Shown here: piece by piece, positions 23,940 through 33,644 of the stretch | How positions within the stretch are numbered: position 1 is the first letter of the stretch | How the letters are laid out: the number at the start of each line of letters is the position of its first letter | DNA from: Sphingomonas sp. BAUL-RG-20F-R05-02 | Lineage (GTDB): Bacteria; Pseudomonadota; Alphaproteobacteria; Sphingomonadales; Sphingomonadaceae | DNA: 64,000 nucleotides | Direction of reading: 5' to 3' | Assembly: GCF_022662305.1 (NCBI RefSeq) | Contig: NZ_JAKNQH010000001.1 | Coordinates: forward strand, 930,001-994,000 | Position numbers and translations under genes: made by a program | Notes under the pieces: model-generated | Database searches by the model: none | What the model saw: the letters and a program-made list of their open reading frames with translations, nothing else | What the model was told of the DNA's origin: nothing

Positions 23940-25532
23940 ATGCTTGATGCCAATGTGTCCCAGCAGCTCAAGACCTATCTGGTCAACATCACGCAGCCGA
24001 TCGAACTGGTCGCGTCGCTCGACGACTCGCCCAAGTCGAAGGAAATGGGTGCCCTGCTGGACGATATCGCCGCGCTGTCCGACACGATCACCGTCGTCAC
24101 CGCCGACAATGCGCGCAAGCCGAGCTTCATGATCCGCCGCACCGGTACCGATATCGGCGTGCGCTTCGCCGGCCTGCCGATGGGGCATGAGTTCACCAGT
24201 CTGGTGCTGGCGCTGCTGCAGGTCGGTGGGCATCCGTCGAAGGCCGCCGCAGACGTGATCGAGCAGGTCAAGAACCTAGACGGCGACTTCACCTTCGAGA
24301 CGTATTTCTCGCTCACCTGCCAGAACTGCCCGGACGTGGTGCAGGCGCTTAACCTGATGGCGGTGCTGAACCCGCGCATCAAGCACACCGCGATCGACGG
24401 CGGCCTGTTCAAGGCCGAGGTCGACGAACGCAAGATCATGGCGGTGCCGACCGTGTACCTGAACGGCGAACCGTTCGCGAGCGGCCGCATGGAGCTCGAG
24501 CAGATCGTCGCCAAGATCGACTCCGGCGCGGAAAAGCGCGCGGCCGAGAAGATCAAGACCAAGGCACCGTTCGACGTGCTGATCGTTGGCGGCGGTCCCG
24601 CCGGCGCGGCGGCAGCGGTCTACACCGCGCGCAAAGGCATTCGCACCGGCATCGCCGCCGAACGCTTTGGTGGTCAGGTGATGGACACGATGGGGATCGA
24701 AAACTTCATCTCGGTGCCGCAGACCGAAGGTCCGCGTTTCGCCAACGATCTGGAACGACACGTGCGCGACTATGACGTCGACATCATGAACCTTCAGCGT
24801 GCCGAGAAGATCGTTCCCGCCAGCGAAGTCGGTGGCCTGCATGAGGTCCACCTTGCCAACGGGGCGATGCTGAAGACGCGCACGCTGATCCTCTCGACCG
24901 GCGCGCGCTGGCGGCAGATGGGCGTGCCGGGCGAGGAGCATTATAAGAACAAGGGCGTGGCCTATTGCCCGCACTGCGACGGCCCGCTGTTCAAGGGCAA
25001 GCGCGTCGCGGTGATCGGCGGCGGTAACTCCGGTGTCGAGGCGGCGATCGACCTCGCCGGCATCGTCGGCCATGTCACGCTGATCGAATATGACAGCGAT
25101 CTGCGCGCGGACGCGGTGTTGCAGCGCAAGCTCGCCAGCCTGCCCAACGTCAAGATCATCACTTCGGCGCTGACCACCGAAGTGATCGGTGACGGCGAGA
25201 AGGTTGCAGGCCTGACCTACAAGGATCGCAATCACGACACGCTTCACCAGATCGAGTTGGAAGGCATCTTCGTGCAGATCGGCTTGGTGCCCAACACCGA
25301 GTTCCTGCGCGAGACGGTGGCACTTTCCCCGCGCGGCGAGATCGAGGTGGATCATCGCGGCGAGACCTCACGCCCCGGCATCTTCGCGGCGGGTGACGCG
25401 ACCACTACGCCCTACAAGCAGATCGTGATCGCCGCCGGAGAGGGCGCGAAGGCGGCGCTGTCCGCGTTCGACTTCCTGATCCGCAACGAGCCGGTCGATG
25501 CCGCCGAGCAGGAACTGATCGCAGCCGAGTAA
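23940..25532 (+). CDS. ahpF: Alkyl hydroperoxide reductase subunit F
   Basis: NADH-dependent flavoprotein disulfide reductase, 530 aa, that re-reduces AhpC. The N-terminal thioredoxin-like part carries C127-x-x-C130 (TCQNCPD). The FAD-binding GGGPAG lies near residue 217, the thioredoxin-reductase CxxC is C343/C346 (YCPHCDG), and the NADH site GGGNSG follows near residue 363. The ATG at 23940 ([10 protein letters not shown]) is preceded by GAGG; an in-frame codon five residues earlier is unlikely. Confidence 0.96.
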   Translation: MLDANVSQQLKTYLVNITQPIELVASLDDSPKSKEMGALLDDIAALSDTITVVTADNARKPSFMIRRTGTDIGVRFAGLPMGHEFTSLVLALLQVGGHPSKAAADVIEQVKNLDGDFTFETYFSLTCQNCPDVVQALNLMAVLNPRIKHTAIDGGLFKAEVDERKIMAVPTVYLNGEPFASGRMELEQIVAKIDSGAEKRAAEKIKTKAPFDVLIVGGGPAGAAAAVYTARKGIRTGIAAERFGGQVMDTMGIENFISVPQTEGPRFANDLERHVRDYDVDIMNLQRAEKIVPASEVGGLHEVHLANGAMLKTRTLILSTGARWRQMGVPGEEHYKNKGVAYCPHCDGPLFKGKRVAVIGGGNSGVEAAIDLAGIVGHVTLIEYDSDLRADAVLQRKLASLPNVKIITSALTTEVIGDGEKVAGLTYKDRNHDTLHQIELEGIFVQIGLVPNTEFLRETVALSPRGEIEVDHRGETSRPGIFAAGDATTTPYKQIVIAAGEGAKAALSAFDFLIRNEPVDAAEQELIAAE

Positions 25533-25557
25533 GCACCCGACCCGTCGGGGACCGACA

Positions 25558-25590
25558 CCGCCGCGTCGGCTTTGGCTGGCGCGGCGGTTT
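25558..25590 (+). terminator. Terminator after ahpF
   Basis: CCGCCGCG and CGCGGCGG pair perfectly around a 14-base loop and are followed by TTTGCG. The element lies between the ahpF stop and the proposed oxyR start, so oxyR is probably expressed from its own promoter or by read-through. Confidence 0.6.
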
Positions 25591-25629
25591 GCGTTACAAG
25601 GGCATACCTGAAACAACGGAGCGAAGCCG

Positions 25630-26532
25630 CTGGCCGCCACCTACCTTCCTACGCTGAAACAACTGCAATATCTTGTCGCATTGCAGGATCACGGCCATTT
25701 CGGCCGGGCGGCGGATGCGTGTTACGTTACCCAGTCGACGTTGTCGGCCGGCATTCGCGAGCTGGAGACGCTGATCGGCGTGGTACTGGTCGAGCGGACG
25801 CGGCGGGTGGTGCGCTTCACGCCGCTGGGCGACCGGATCGCTGACAAGGCACGGCGCGTGCTGCGCGAGGCGGAGGAGCTGGGCGACATGGCGCGCGCCG
25901 CCGGCCGTCCGCTGTCCGGCGACATGCGGATGAGCGTGATCCCAACGATCGCGCCCTTCATGCTGCCACGCATCCTGCCGCGCCTGCGCCGCGATTATCC
26001 CGAACTGCGCCTGTTCCTGCGCGAGGAAGCCAGCGGCCAAGCGTGCGAGGGGCTTAGCCACGGTCGCACCGATTGCGTGCTGTTGGCGCTGCCCTATGCG
26101 TGCGGTGAGGTGACCTCGCAGGTGTTGTTCGAGGATCGGCTGTTCCTGGCGGGTCCGGAAAGCGAGATCGGCAAGAGCGGCGTCAGTGTCGGTGCCGACG
26201 CAATCGACGAAACACGCCTGCTGTTGCTTGAGGACGGGCATTGCCTGAAAGACCATGCGCTCGCGGCGTGCAACCGACCGGAGTTGCGCGCGGAGGCGAC
26301 GATGCTCGGCACGTCGCTGCATACGATCGTGCAGATGGTCGACAATGGTCTCGGCGTGACGATGTTACCGGAAATGGCGCTTGCCGCGGGTATTCTCGAT
26401 CATACCGGGCTGGTCGCGCGGCCTTTGTCTGCGGCCAATCCATCCCGCAAGATCGCGTTGGTCTGGCGGCGTGCTTCACCACGCGAGAAAGACTTCCAGT
26501 TGCTTGCCGATGCACTGGCGGAGTCACATTGA
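25630..26532 (+). CDS. oxyR: Hydrogen peroxide-sensing LysR regulator OxyR
   Basis: LysR-type activator of peroxide defence genes. The redox pair is C205 and C214 in LEDGHCLKDHALAAC, spaced exactly as C199/C208 of E. coli OxyR. The N-terminal helix-turn-helix reads LPTLKQLQYL then HFGRAADACYVTQSTLSAGI. The frame has no ATG or GTG before the helix-turn-helix. The best start by homology is CTG at 25630 (followed by AATYLPTLKQLQYL), with GGAG eight bases upstream, giving 300 aa. TTG 25681 would cut off the first helix. Adjacent ahpCF are its classical targets. Confidence 0.93.
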   Translation: MAATYLPTLKQLQYLVALQDHGHFGRAADACYVTQSTLSAGIRELETLIGVVLVERTRRVVRFTPLGDRIADKARRVLREAEELGDMARAAGRPLSGDMRMSVIPTIAPFMLPRILPRLRRDYPELRLFLREEASGQACEGLSHGRTDCVLLALPYACGEVTSQVLFEDRLFLAGPESEIGKSGVSVGADAIDETRLLLLEDGHCLKDHALAACNRPELRAEATMLGTSLHTIVQMVDNGLGVTMLPEMALAAGILDHTGLVARPLSAANPSRKIALVWRRASPREKDFQLLADALAESH

Positions 26533-26620
26533 TCTACATTGCGAAGAAACCATTTCGGCCCTGATCCGTATTTCCTGTGAGCGCCCACAACGGCGCTACC
26601 GTTTTTGTATGGAGAAACCG

Positions 26621-27313
26621 ATGATCCGCACCACCACGCTTAGCCTCGCCGCGATCAGCGCACTGATGATGGCCACGAGCGGCACCGCGCAGATGGCGCC
26701 CCAGACCGGCGCGCCCGCCACGGGTCAGGCCACCACCGGCACCGCTACCACGGGCACCGCTCAGACCGGCACGGCGATGCCGGCAGCCCCCGCGACCGGC
26801 ACCGCCCCCGCCGGCCAAACCGCGCCGAACCCGATGGTCGGCGGCGTCGCGATGGACGCGACCAAGACGATCGTTGCGAACGCCAGCGTTGCGCCGAACC
26901 TGACCACGCTGGTCAAGGCCGTCACCGCCGCCGGCCTAGTCCAGACGCTGTCCGGGCCGGGTCCGTTCACCGTGTTCGCACCCACGGACGCTGCCTTCGC
27001 CCGCCTTGCCCCAGGCACCGTCGACACGCTGATGAAGCCGGCGAACAAGGCCACGCTTACCAAGGTGCTGACCTATCACGTCGTGCCCGGCAAGATCACC
27101 ATCGCACAGTTGACCGCGCAGGCCACTGCCGCCGGCGGCACCACCACGCTGACCACGGTAGAGGGTGAACCGCTCAAGGTTACCGTCAACGGCAACGTCG
27201 TCGAATTGTCCGACGTCAACGGCAACAAGAGCTACATCTCGACCGCCGACGTGATGCAGTCGAATGGTGTTGTCCATGTCGTCAACGGCGTGTTGCTGCC
27301 CAAACTGGGCTAA
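26621..27313 (+). CDS. Secreted fasciclin (FAS1) domain protein
   Basis: A 230-aa exported protein: signal peptide (MIRTTTLSLAAISALMMATSG), a low-complexity Thr/Gly/Ala/Pro linker of about 45 residues with repeated TGTAT-like units, then one FAS1 domain from about residue 85. The domain has FTVFAPTDAAFARL and the terminal NGVVHVVNGVLLP, both hallmark FAS1 boxes. FAS1 proteins act in adhesion or as periplasmic binding proteins; the role here is unknown. GGAG eight bases before ATG 26621 decides the start over ATG 26609. Confidence 0.9.
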   Translation: MIRTTTLSLAAISALMMATSGTAQMAPQTGAPATGQATTGTATTGTAQTGTAMPAAPATGTAPAGQTAPNPMVGGVAMDATKTIVANASVAPNLTTLVKAVTAAGLVQTLSGPGPFTVFAPTDAAFARLAPGTVDTLMKPANKATLTKVLTYHVVPGKITIAQLTAQATAAGGTTTLTTVEGEPLKVTVNGNVVELSDVNGNKSYISTADVMQSNGVVHVVNGVLLPKLG

Positions 27314-27337
27314 TCACCGGACGGGTGACTGGCTAAA

Positions 27338-27379
27338 GATCGGGGCGCGTGTCGGGTGGCATGCGCCCCGATCTATTTT
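27338..27379 (+). terminator. Terminator after the fasciclin gene
   Basis: GATCGGGGCGC and GCGCCCCGATC form a perfect 11-bp stem with a 14-base loop, followed by TATTTTGG, 25 bases after the stop codon. Confidence 0.8.
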
Positions 27380-27509
27380 GGATGAGAGCAACGAACCCCT
27401 TTCTGCTCGCGGGGCGGATCGACGTCACGTAAACTGCCCTTTCGAGCCACGTCTCGACACCGGCACCCCGGCACTTCACCCGGAGCGAACGATGTGCTGG
27501 CGGTGAGGC

Positions 27510-27950
27510 TTAACCGATCCACCGCGCCGCGGCCGCATCGTCGCTGCCGCGTGGCTCGACCCATCGTTCTCCGGCAGCGAGCGTTTCTTTCTTCCAGAAC
27601 GGCGCCTCGGTCTTGAGCCGGTCTATCAGGAACGCGCACGCCTCCAGCGCGGCCGCGCGGTGCCGCGCCGCAGTTCCGACGAACACCACCAGATCGCCAG
27701 GCACCATCCATCCAACGCGGTGCGTCACACGCACGCCGGTCAGCTCCCAACGCGCCGCAGCGGCCTCGGCCAACACGTGCAGAGCCGCTTCCGTTGCGCC
27801 GGGATAATGTTCAAGCGTCAGCGCCGCCACGCCGTCGTCGGCACGCACGATGCCGGTAAAGGTGGCGATGCCCCCTGCCCCGCTTGCTGCAATCGCGGCA
27901 TGTTCCGCGCCGATTTCGATCGGCGCGGGATCTACGGTCACGGCGATCAT
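27510..27950 (-). CDS. moaE: Molybdopterin synthase catalytic subunit MoaE
   Basis: Large subunit of molybdopterin synthase, 146 aa, which inserts sulfur carried by MoaD into precursor Z during molybdenum cofactor synthesis. FTGIVR near residue 31, ALTLEHYPG, HRVGWMVPGD and the active-site stretch LKTEAPFWKKE are all present. Its ATG overlaps the moaD stop (ATGA), and pgsA lies just upstream of moaD, so the three genes form an operon. Confidence 0.94.
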   Translation of the reverse strand: MIAVTVDPAPIEIGAEHAAIAASGAGGIATFTGIVRADDGVAALTLEHYPGATEAALHVLAEAAAARWELTGVRVTHRVGWMVPGDLVVFVGTAARHRAAALEACAFLIDRLKTEAPFWKKETLAAGERWVEPRGSDDAAAARWIG

Positions 27951-28204
27951 CCGCCCGTCACCGGCGGAAAGATCGCGATTTCGCGCGGCTGGCCGAGTGT
28001 TGCCTCAAGCGGGACGAAAACCTGGTCGATCGCCGCACGCAGCCGCGCCGGTTCCGCAAACGCCTCGGCATGGCCATCGCTGCGTCCGGCAAGCCACCCG
28101 ACCAGGTCGGCAACGGTCGAAAGGCCGTCCGGCAGGTTCAGCGTTTCCGCGCCCACGCCGATCTTCTCGCGAACCCACGCGAAATACAGAATCTCGGTCG
28201 CCAT
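27947..28204 (-). CDS. moaD: Molybdopterin synthase sulfur carrier subunit MoaD
   Basis: An 85-aa ubiquitin-fold protein ending in the required double glycine (FPPVTGG), the site of thiocarboxylation. It opens MATEILYFAWVREKIG, typical of MoaD. The start is two bases after the pgsA stop and the end overlaps moaE by four bases. Other moa genes are not in the window. Confidence 0.92.
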   Translation of the reverse strand: MATEILYFAWVREKIGVGAETLNLPDGLSTVADLVGWLAGRSDGHAEAFAEPARLRAAIDQVFVPLEATLGQPREIAIFPPVTGG

Positions 28205-28206
28205 GC

Positions 28207-28758
28207 TCAGTCCATATGCTTCAAACCGACGCGGAGGTAATCCCAGCCGGTGATGAGGGTAAGTGCCGCCGCACCCCACAATGCGACGAGGCTGATAAGG
28301 TGCAGCACCGGCCATTCCGGCAGTGCACCCGCCAGGATCAACCCGCCGAGCGCGATCAGTTGCAGCGTCGTCTTCCACTTGGCGAGCCGCGACACCGGCA
28401 CCGACACCTGCAACTGCGCAAGGAACTCGCGCAGGCCCGAAACGGCGATCTCGCGCAGCAGGATGATGAGGCCCGCGATCAGGTTGCCACCGGCGATGTC
28501 GCGATCCGCGACGAGCAACAGGATGACCGCCGCGACCATGATCTTGTCCGCGATCGGATCGAGAAAGATACCGAGCTTCGACACGGCACCCTGCGCACGC
28601 GCGAGATAGCCGTCGAAATAATCGGTGATCCCCATCAGGCAGTAGAGCGCGAAACCGATGCCGTAACCCGGCGTCCATGCCGGCCACCAAAGCGCCCAGA
28701 CGAGCAACGGCACGGCGACGATTCGCGACAAGGTAAGCAGGTTGGGTAGCGTCAGCAT
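28207..28758 (-). CDS. pgsA: CDP-diacylglycerol-glycerol-3-phosphate 3-phosphatidyltransferase PgsA
   Basis: Inner-membrane enzyme that makes phosphatidylglycerol phosphate. The 183-aa protein has the complete CDP-alcohol phosphatidyltransferase signature between residues 46 and 71 (DYFDGYLARAQG then GIFLDPIADK, i.e. DxxDGxxAR...GxxxDxxxD) and several membrane segments. The start MLTLPNLLTLSRI is standard; a longer in-frame start is unlikely. moaD and moaE follow without gaps. The LplT-like transporter gene is divergent. Confidence 0.95.
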   Translation of the reverse strand: MLTLPNLLTLSRIVAVPLLVWALWWPAWTPGYGIGFALYCLMGITDYFDGYLARAQGAVSKLGIFLDPIADKIMVAAVILLLVADRDIAGGNLIAGLIILLREIAVSGLREFLAQLQVSVPVSRLAKWKTTLQLIALGGLILAGALPEWPVLHLISLVALWGAAALTLITGWDYLRVGLKHMD

Positions 28759-28894
28759 CCCCCTCCCTAGCCTTGCCGCGCGCCCTGCGAAAGCCGCCGC
28801 GCATGAACGGCACATGACAAGCGGGTTGCCGCTGCCGTGCGCGCTCGGCTATGCGTTGCCATCTTTTCGCTATTCACAGACCACGGACCCCTAC

Positions 28895-30184
28895 ATGCTC
28901 AACGCGCTCGGCTTACTGAAGGAGCGCCGATTCCTCCCACTTTTCGCAACGCAGTTTCTGGGAGCCTTCAACGATAATCTTTTCAAGACCGCGATGGTCC
29001 TGTTCGCGACATACCAGATTTATCACAATCCGTCGGGCGAACAGAATTTCAATGCGCTCGCCACCGCGATCGGCATTATCCCGTTTTTCCTGCTGTCAGC
29101 CTTGTCCGGGCAATTGGCGGACACGCACGACAAGGCAACGATCATCCGCATCGTCAAAACGGCGGAGGTCGGCATCATGCTGCTCGGCGCGGGCGGGTTG
29201 CTGGTGGCCTATTCCGGGCTGACCACGCTCGGCATGGTGATGATGCTGTCCGCCGTGCTGTGCCTCGGCGTCCACTCCGCGTTTTTCGGGCCGATCAAAT
29301 ATGCGATCCTGCCGCAGCATCTCGACGATCACGAGGTGTTGGGCGGTACCGGACTGGTCGAGGCGGGCACGTATCTTGCGATCCTGATCGGCACCGTCGC
29401 CGCCGGGCTGCTGTCTGTGCGCGGCACCGCGATCACCGTTCTGGTGGTCGCGGGCGTGGGCTGGCTGATGGGATTGCTGGTGCCGACCGCGCCGCGACAA
29501 GGGCCGGCGCTTAAGGTGAACTTCAACCCGTTTACGTCGTCATGGCGGCTCATCAACGCGACCATGCACGTCCCGCGACTGTTCATGGCGATCTGCGCGA
29601 TCAGCTTCTTCTGGACGATGGGCGCAATCCTCATCATCATCTTCCCGCCGCTGGTCAAGAACGTGCTGACCGCCGACAAGCAGGTTTCGACCTTCGTGAT
29701 CGCGTTGTTCTCCGTTGGCGTGGCGATCGGTTCAGTCGCAATCAACGCGATGCTCGGCGGCAAGACCTCGGCCAAGTTCGCGCCGTTCTGCGTGCTGGCG
29801 ATGGGCGGGTGCATCGTCGTGTTTTCGCTACTGACGCGAACCTTCCCGCATGCGCCTGACGGCACGCTTTACGGCCTCACCGCGTTTTTGGAGACGCCGC
29901 ACGGCGTGTTGATCGTAATCGCGCTGATGGCGGTGGCGGTGACCGGCGGAATGTTCGTGGTGCCGCTCTACGCGTTCCTCACGACCACCGTTGCCAAGGA
30001 CCAGACCGCCCGAACCGTCGCCGCGAACAACGTCGTCAATTCCGGCGCGATGGTGGTCGGCGCACTGCTGGTGCAGGCGTTGACCCTAACCGGGATCACA
30101 CCGGAAAACATGCTGTTCGTGGTCGCGGCGATGTCGCCGATCTCGGCGCTGCTCGCGTACAAGCTGCACCTCGCCTGCGACTGA
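28895..30184 (+). CDS. MFS transporter, LplT/lysophospholipid-transporter-like
   Basis: A 429-aa integral membrane protein with about twelve hydrophobic segments. The opening FLPLFATQFLGAFNDNLFKTAMV is diagnostic for the LplT subfamily, which flips lysophospholipids inward and is often fused or paired with the Aas acyltransferase/acyl-ACP synthetase. No aas gene is adjacent. The gene is divergent from pgsA, so both neighbours concern glycerophospholipids. The ATG at 28895 is chosen because the conserved N-terminus begins about ten residues later; the in-frame extension upstream is not membrane-like. Confidence 0.82.
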   Translation: MLNALGLLKERRFLPLFATQFLGAFNDNLFKTAMVLFATYQIYHNPSGEQNFNALATAIGIIPFFLLSALSGQLADTHDKATIIRIVKTAEVGIMLLGAGGLLVAYSGLTTLGMVMMLSAVLCLGVHSAFFGPIKYAILPQHLDDHEVLGGTGLVEAGTYLAILIGTVAAGLLSVRGTAITVLVVAGVGWLMGLLVPTAPRQGPALKVNFNPFTSSWRLINATMHVPRLFMAICAISFFWTMGAILIIIFPPLVKNVLTADKQVSTFVIALFSVGVAIGSVAINAMLGGKTSAKFAPFCVLAMGGCIVVFSLLTRTFPHAPDGTLYGLTAFLETPHGVLIVIALMAVAVTGGMFVVPLYAFLTTTVAKDQTARTVAANNVVNSGAMVVGALLVQALTLTGITPENMLFVVAAMSPISALLAYKLHLACD

Positions 30185-30202
30185 GCGAAACCGCTCAGTT
30201 GG

Positions 30203-30370
30203 TCAGAAGATGAACGTATAGAAGCAAATGAAGAACGCCGTGAAGCTCAACACGAAGAGCTTCAGGTCGGTGTCTTCGCTACGCCGCGCCTCGAGGGCGT
30301 GTGCGATCGCGAGCGACTGGCGGAGGGGGTGGCGTGGCGCCGGGGCGGGAAGGCTGTAGCGAGTCTGCAT
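30203..30370 (-). CDS. Small single-pass membrane protein (55 aa)
   Basis: A compact 55-aa frame. The N-terminal half is proline- and arginine-rich and polar (MQTRYSLPAPAPRHPLRQS), followed by a charged stretch and a C-terminal hydrophobic segment (LKLFVLSFTAFFICFYTFIF) that runs to the stop. This tail-anchored layout with a phenylalanine-rich helix looks like a real small membrane protein. I do not recognise a family. No strong ribosome-binding site is visible. It is convergent with the LplT-like gene. Confidence 0.6.
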   Translation of the reverse strand: MQTRYSLPAPAPRHPLRQSLAIAHALEARRSEDTDLKLFVLSFTAFFICFYTFIF

Positions 30371-30477
30371 TGCGAAGTGTTAACGCGCCGTTTACTCTTT
30401 CGGCCATCACAACTTGCGGTTAATACCTATCCCGTTTTGGAGCACTTCCCGCGCGCTCCCCTCGCCATGCGCTACAA

Positions 30478-31851
30478 TTAGCGCGTCACCGCTTCGAGCA
30501 TGTCGGTGAAACGCCGCCGCCACCAGAACACGTCTTCCTGCTCGATATTGTCCATCAACTTGCGCCACCGTGCCTTACGCTCCGCGAGCGGCATGGCGAG
30601 CGCGGTGGCGATCGCGTCGGACACCTCCTCCGGACTGTGCGGATTAACCAGCAACGCGTCGGTCAACTGCTCGGCGGCACCTGCGAAGCGCGACAGGATC
30701 AGCACGCCGGGATCGTCCTCGTCCTGCGCGGCGACATATTCCTTGGCGACGAGGTTCATGCCATCGCGCAGCGGCGTCACCAGAGCGACCCGTGCCGCCC
30801 GGTACATGCCGGCAAGCTCACCGCGCGGATAGCCTTTGTTGACGTAGCGGATCGGCACCCACTCCACGTTCGAGAACTCGCCATTGATGCGCCCCGACAA
30901 GGAGTCCAGCGTCGCGCGGATCTCCTGATAGCTCTGCACTTCCCCACGCGAAGGTGGCGCGATCTGGAGCAGGAAGACGTGGCCGTGCTGTTCGGCATTG
31001 GCACTCAGGAACCGTTCGTAGCCGAGGAACCGCTCCTGCAAGCCCTTCGAATAGTCCAGCCGGTCGACGCCGATCATCATGGTGCGGCCATCGGCACTGT
31101 CGCGCATCCGCTTGAAGCGCACGCGAGCGGTTTCGCTGGTGGCGCTGTCTCGGAAATCCTTGGTGTCGATACCGATCGGGTCGGCGATCAGGCGGACGCT
31201 GTGGCCGTCATACGTCATCACGCCGCCTTCATCGATCTCCGCACCGAACTGCGAGCGCGCATAATCGCGGAATGCGTCGAGCGAGTCCTCGGTCTGGAAG
31301 CCGATAACGTCGTAGGCGAACATCGACTCGACCAGCTGCCGGTGGCTCGGCAGCGACAGCAGCAACCGCGTCGGCGGCCAGGGTATGTGGAGGAAGAAGC
31401 CGATCCGGTTCTTGCACTTGCGTGCCCGCAACTCGCGGCCGAGCGGAATGAGGTGGTAATCGTTGACCCACACGAGGTCATCGCGTTCGATCAACGGTGC
31501 CACCGTCTCGGCGAAGCGGGCGTTGACGCGTTCGTACCCGCCGGCGAACCCACGTTCATACTCGGCAAGGTCGATGCGGTAGTGGAACAGCGGCCACAAG
31601 GTGCGATTGGCGAAGCCGTTGTAATATTCGTCGACATCTTGCGCCTCCAGGTCGATCGTCGCGGTAGCGACCCCCTGGTTGCGCTGGAAGTTGATCTGGC
31701 CGGTGAAGACGTCGGTCTCCTCGCCGGACCAGCCGAACCACAGCCCTGAGCTTTCGCGCAACGCCGAGGATAAGGCTACGGCGAGGCCGCCCTGCGCGCC
31801 ACCGCCGCTTGGTGCGGAAACGCGGTTCGAGATAACAATCAGGCGGCTCAT
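30478..31851 (-). CDS. otsA: Trehalose-6-phosphate synthase OtsA
   Basis: GT20 glycosyltransferase joining UDP-glucose and glucose-6-phosphate, 457 aa. The N-terminus [12 protein letters not shown], the run [39 protein letters not shown] and the final [16 protein letters not shown] are all OtsA hallmarks. It is the last gene of an otsB-GH15-otsA operon and overlaps the GH15 gene by four bases. The product protects against osmotic and desiccation stress. Confidence 0.96.
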   Translation of the reverse strand: MSRLIVISNRVSAPSGGGAQGGLAVALSSALRESSGLWFGWSGEETDVFTGQINFQRNQGVATATIDLEAQDVDEYYNGFANRTLWPLFHYRIDLAEYERGFAGGYERVNARFAETVAPLIERDDLVWVNDYHLIPLGRELRARKCKNRIGFFLHIPWPPTRLLLSLPSHRQLVESMFAYDVIGFQTEDSLDAFRDYARSQFGAEIDEGGVMTYDGHSVRLIADPIGIDTKDFRDSATSETARVRFKRMRDSADGRTMMIGVDRLDYSKGLQERFLGYERFLSANAEQHGHVFLLQIAPPSRGEVQSYQEIRATLDSLSGRINGEFSNVEWVPIRYVNKGYPRGELAGMYRAARVALVTPLRDGMNLVAKEYVAAQDEDDPGVLILSRFAGAAEQLTDALLVNPHSPEEVSDAIATALAMPLAERKARWRKLMDNIEQEDVFWWRRRFTDMLEAVTR

Positions 31852-33644
31852 CGCACAGAACTCCAAGGTTTACTGAGCAACCCGGCACAGTTGATTAACC
31901 CGACCAACGAATAGGTTTGCGGGTAGTTTCCCCACAACTCGCCGCTGGTCGGATCTATGTCTTCCGAGAGCAGGCCCGCGGCGGTACGACGCGATACCAT
32001 CTCCTCGAACAGCGCACGCGCGTCGGCGTCGCGGCCGGTGGCGTGCAACGCCTCGATCAACCAGAACGTGCAGACGTTGAAGGCGGTTTCCGGCAGGCCG
32101 AAATCGTCCTCCGTTGCGTAACGCAGCATGTTCGATCCACGCCGTAGCCCCGCCTCGACCGCCTCCAGCGTGCCGCGAAAGCGCGGATCGTCAGGCGCGA
32201 GGAAGCGCAGGTCGAGCAGCTGGATCAGACTTGCGTCGAGATCGTCGCCGCCGAACGTGGCGGAGAGATGCCGCCTGTCCTCACGCCAGGCCGCGCTCTC
32301 GATCCGCTCGCGCATCGTCGCGGCGCGCGCGCACCAGAAGCGTCGCCGCTCCTCCAGCCCGAGTGCGAAAGCGGCGTTGCCGAGCCGGTCGCATGCCGCC
32401 CAGCACATCGCGGCGGAATAGGTGTGGACGTGGCTGCGCGTGCGCAACTCCCACAGGCCAGCGTCCGGCTTGTCGTAGACCGCCCAGGCCCGTTCGCCGA
32501 TCGCCTCCAGCGCGCGGAAATCCTCGACCGTGGCTGTGCGGAACAGCCGCTTGTCAAAAAACGCTTGCGCGTTGCACAGGATGATCTGGCCATAAGCGTC
32601 ATGCTGGATCTGTTCGTATGCCTGATTACCGACGCGGACCGGGCCCATACCGCGGTAGCCGTTGAGCGCGGGGGCGAACCGCTCCTCGAGCGTCGCCTCG
32701 CCCCCCACGCCGTATAGCGGCTGGATATGCCCACCCTTCGCACTGTCGACGATGTTGCGGAGATACTCGAGATATCCCTCCAGCACATCGAGCGCGCCGA
32801 GCCGGTTCAGCGCCTGCACCGTGTAATAGGCGTCGCGGATCCAGCAGTAACGATAGTCCCAGTTGCGCTCGCTATTGGCGTGCTCGGGGATCGAGGTGGT
32901 GAGTGCCGCCACGATCGCGCCGGTTTCCTCGTGCTGGCACAGCTTCAGCGTGATCGCGGCGCGGATGACAGCCTCCTGCCATTCGAGCGGCGTCGCAAGG
33001 CCACGCACCCAGTGTCGCCACTCATCGGCAGTACGCTCGAGCATCACCTCGATCGTAGCCGGCAGTTCCCCTGCAAAACTCTCGTCCGGGCCAAGAAAGA
33101 AGTAGATCGGGCGCTCCACCCGGAACAGCCGCTCCTCGCGTACCCAGTCGACCGGGGCGTTGGTGGAGAGCCGCAGCGTCATCTTGTCGTTGAGATAGCG
33201 GACGTGGTTGGAACCTTGCGTCTGCTCGACATCGGCGCCGCCCCAGTCGCGCGCCGGGCGCAATCGGGTGCGCATACGCGGGCTACCCGCAACGGGCCGC
33301 ACGATCCGTGCGAACGCAACGGGGCGATAGGTGCGGCCGTGACGCACGTAGCGCGGACAGAAGTCGGTGACTTCGATCGCGTTGCCCGCATCGTCCTCGT
33401 GCCGCGTTATCAGGATCGGCGTGTTGTGGACGTAGCGTTGCGTGGTGGTGGTCGCACCGTCGAGGTCGATCTCCCAGAAGCCACGCGCGCCCTCGCCGCT
33501 ACGTGGGGCATCGTCAAGCAGCGAACAGAACACCGGATCGCCATCGACGCGCGGCACGCATCCCCAGGAAAAGCGACCCATCCGATCGACCAGTGCGGAT
33601 ACCTGACAATTCCCGATCGGCCACAGATCAAGCGACGCGGTCAT
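31848..33644 (-). CDS. Glycoside hydrolase family 15 protein (trehalase/glucoamylase-like)
   Basis: A 598-aa soluble protein without a signal peptide. The N-terminal beta-sandwich (from SLDLWPIGNCQVSALVD) precedes an (alpha/alpha)6 barrel containing NWDYRYCWIRDAYYT, a GH15 active-site signature, and SGELWGNYPQTYSLVGLINC near the end with the probable catalytic base. Bacterial proteins of this type include a characterised mycobacterial trehalase, so trehalose or a related glucoside is a reasonable substrate. It is sandwiched between otsB and otsA with four-base overlaps at both ends. Confidence 0.9.
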   Translation of the reverse strand: MTASLDLWPIGNCQVSALVDRMGRFSWGCVPRVDGDPVFCSLLDDAPRSGEGARGFWEIDLDGATTTTQRYVHNTPILITRHEDDAGNAIEVTDFCPRYVRHGRTYRPVAFARIVRPVAGSPRMRTRLRPARDWGGADVEQTQGSNHVRYLNDKMTLRLSTNAPVDWVREERLFRVERPIYFFLGPDESFAGELPATIEVMLERTADEWRHWVRGLATPLEWQEAVIRAAITLKLCQHEETGAIVAALTTSIPEHANSERNWDYRYCWIRDAYYTVQALNRLGALDVLEGYLEYLRNIVDSAKGGHIQPLYGVGGEATLEERFAPALNGYRGMGPVRVGNQAYEQIQHDAYGQIILCNAQAFFDKRLFRTATVEDFRALEAIGERAWAVYDKPDAGLWELRTRSHVHTYSAAMCWAACDRLGNAAFALGLEERRRFWCARAATMRERIESAAWREDRRHLSATFGGDDLDASLIQLLDLRFLAPDDPRFRGTLEAVEAGLRRGSNMLRYATEDDFGLPETAFNVCTFWLIEALHATGRDADARALFEEMVSRRTAAGLLSEDIDPTSGELWGNYPQTYSLVGLINCAGLLSKPWSSVR

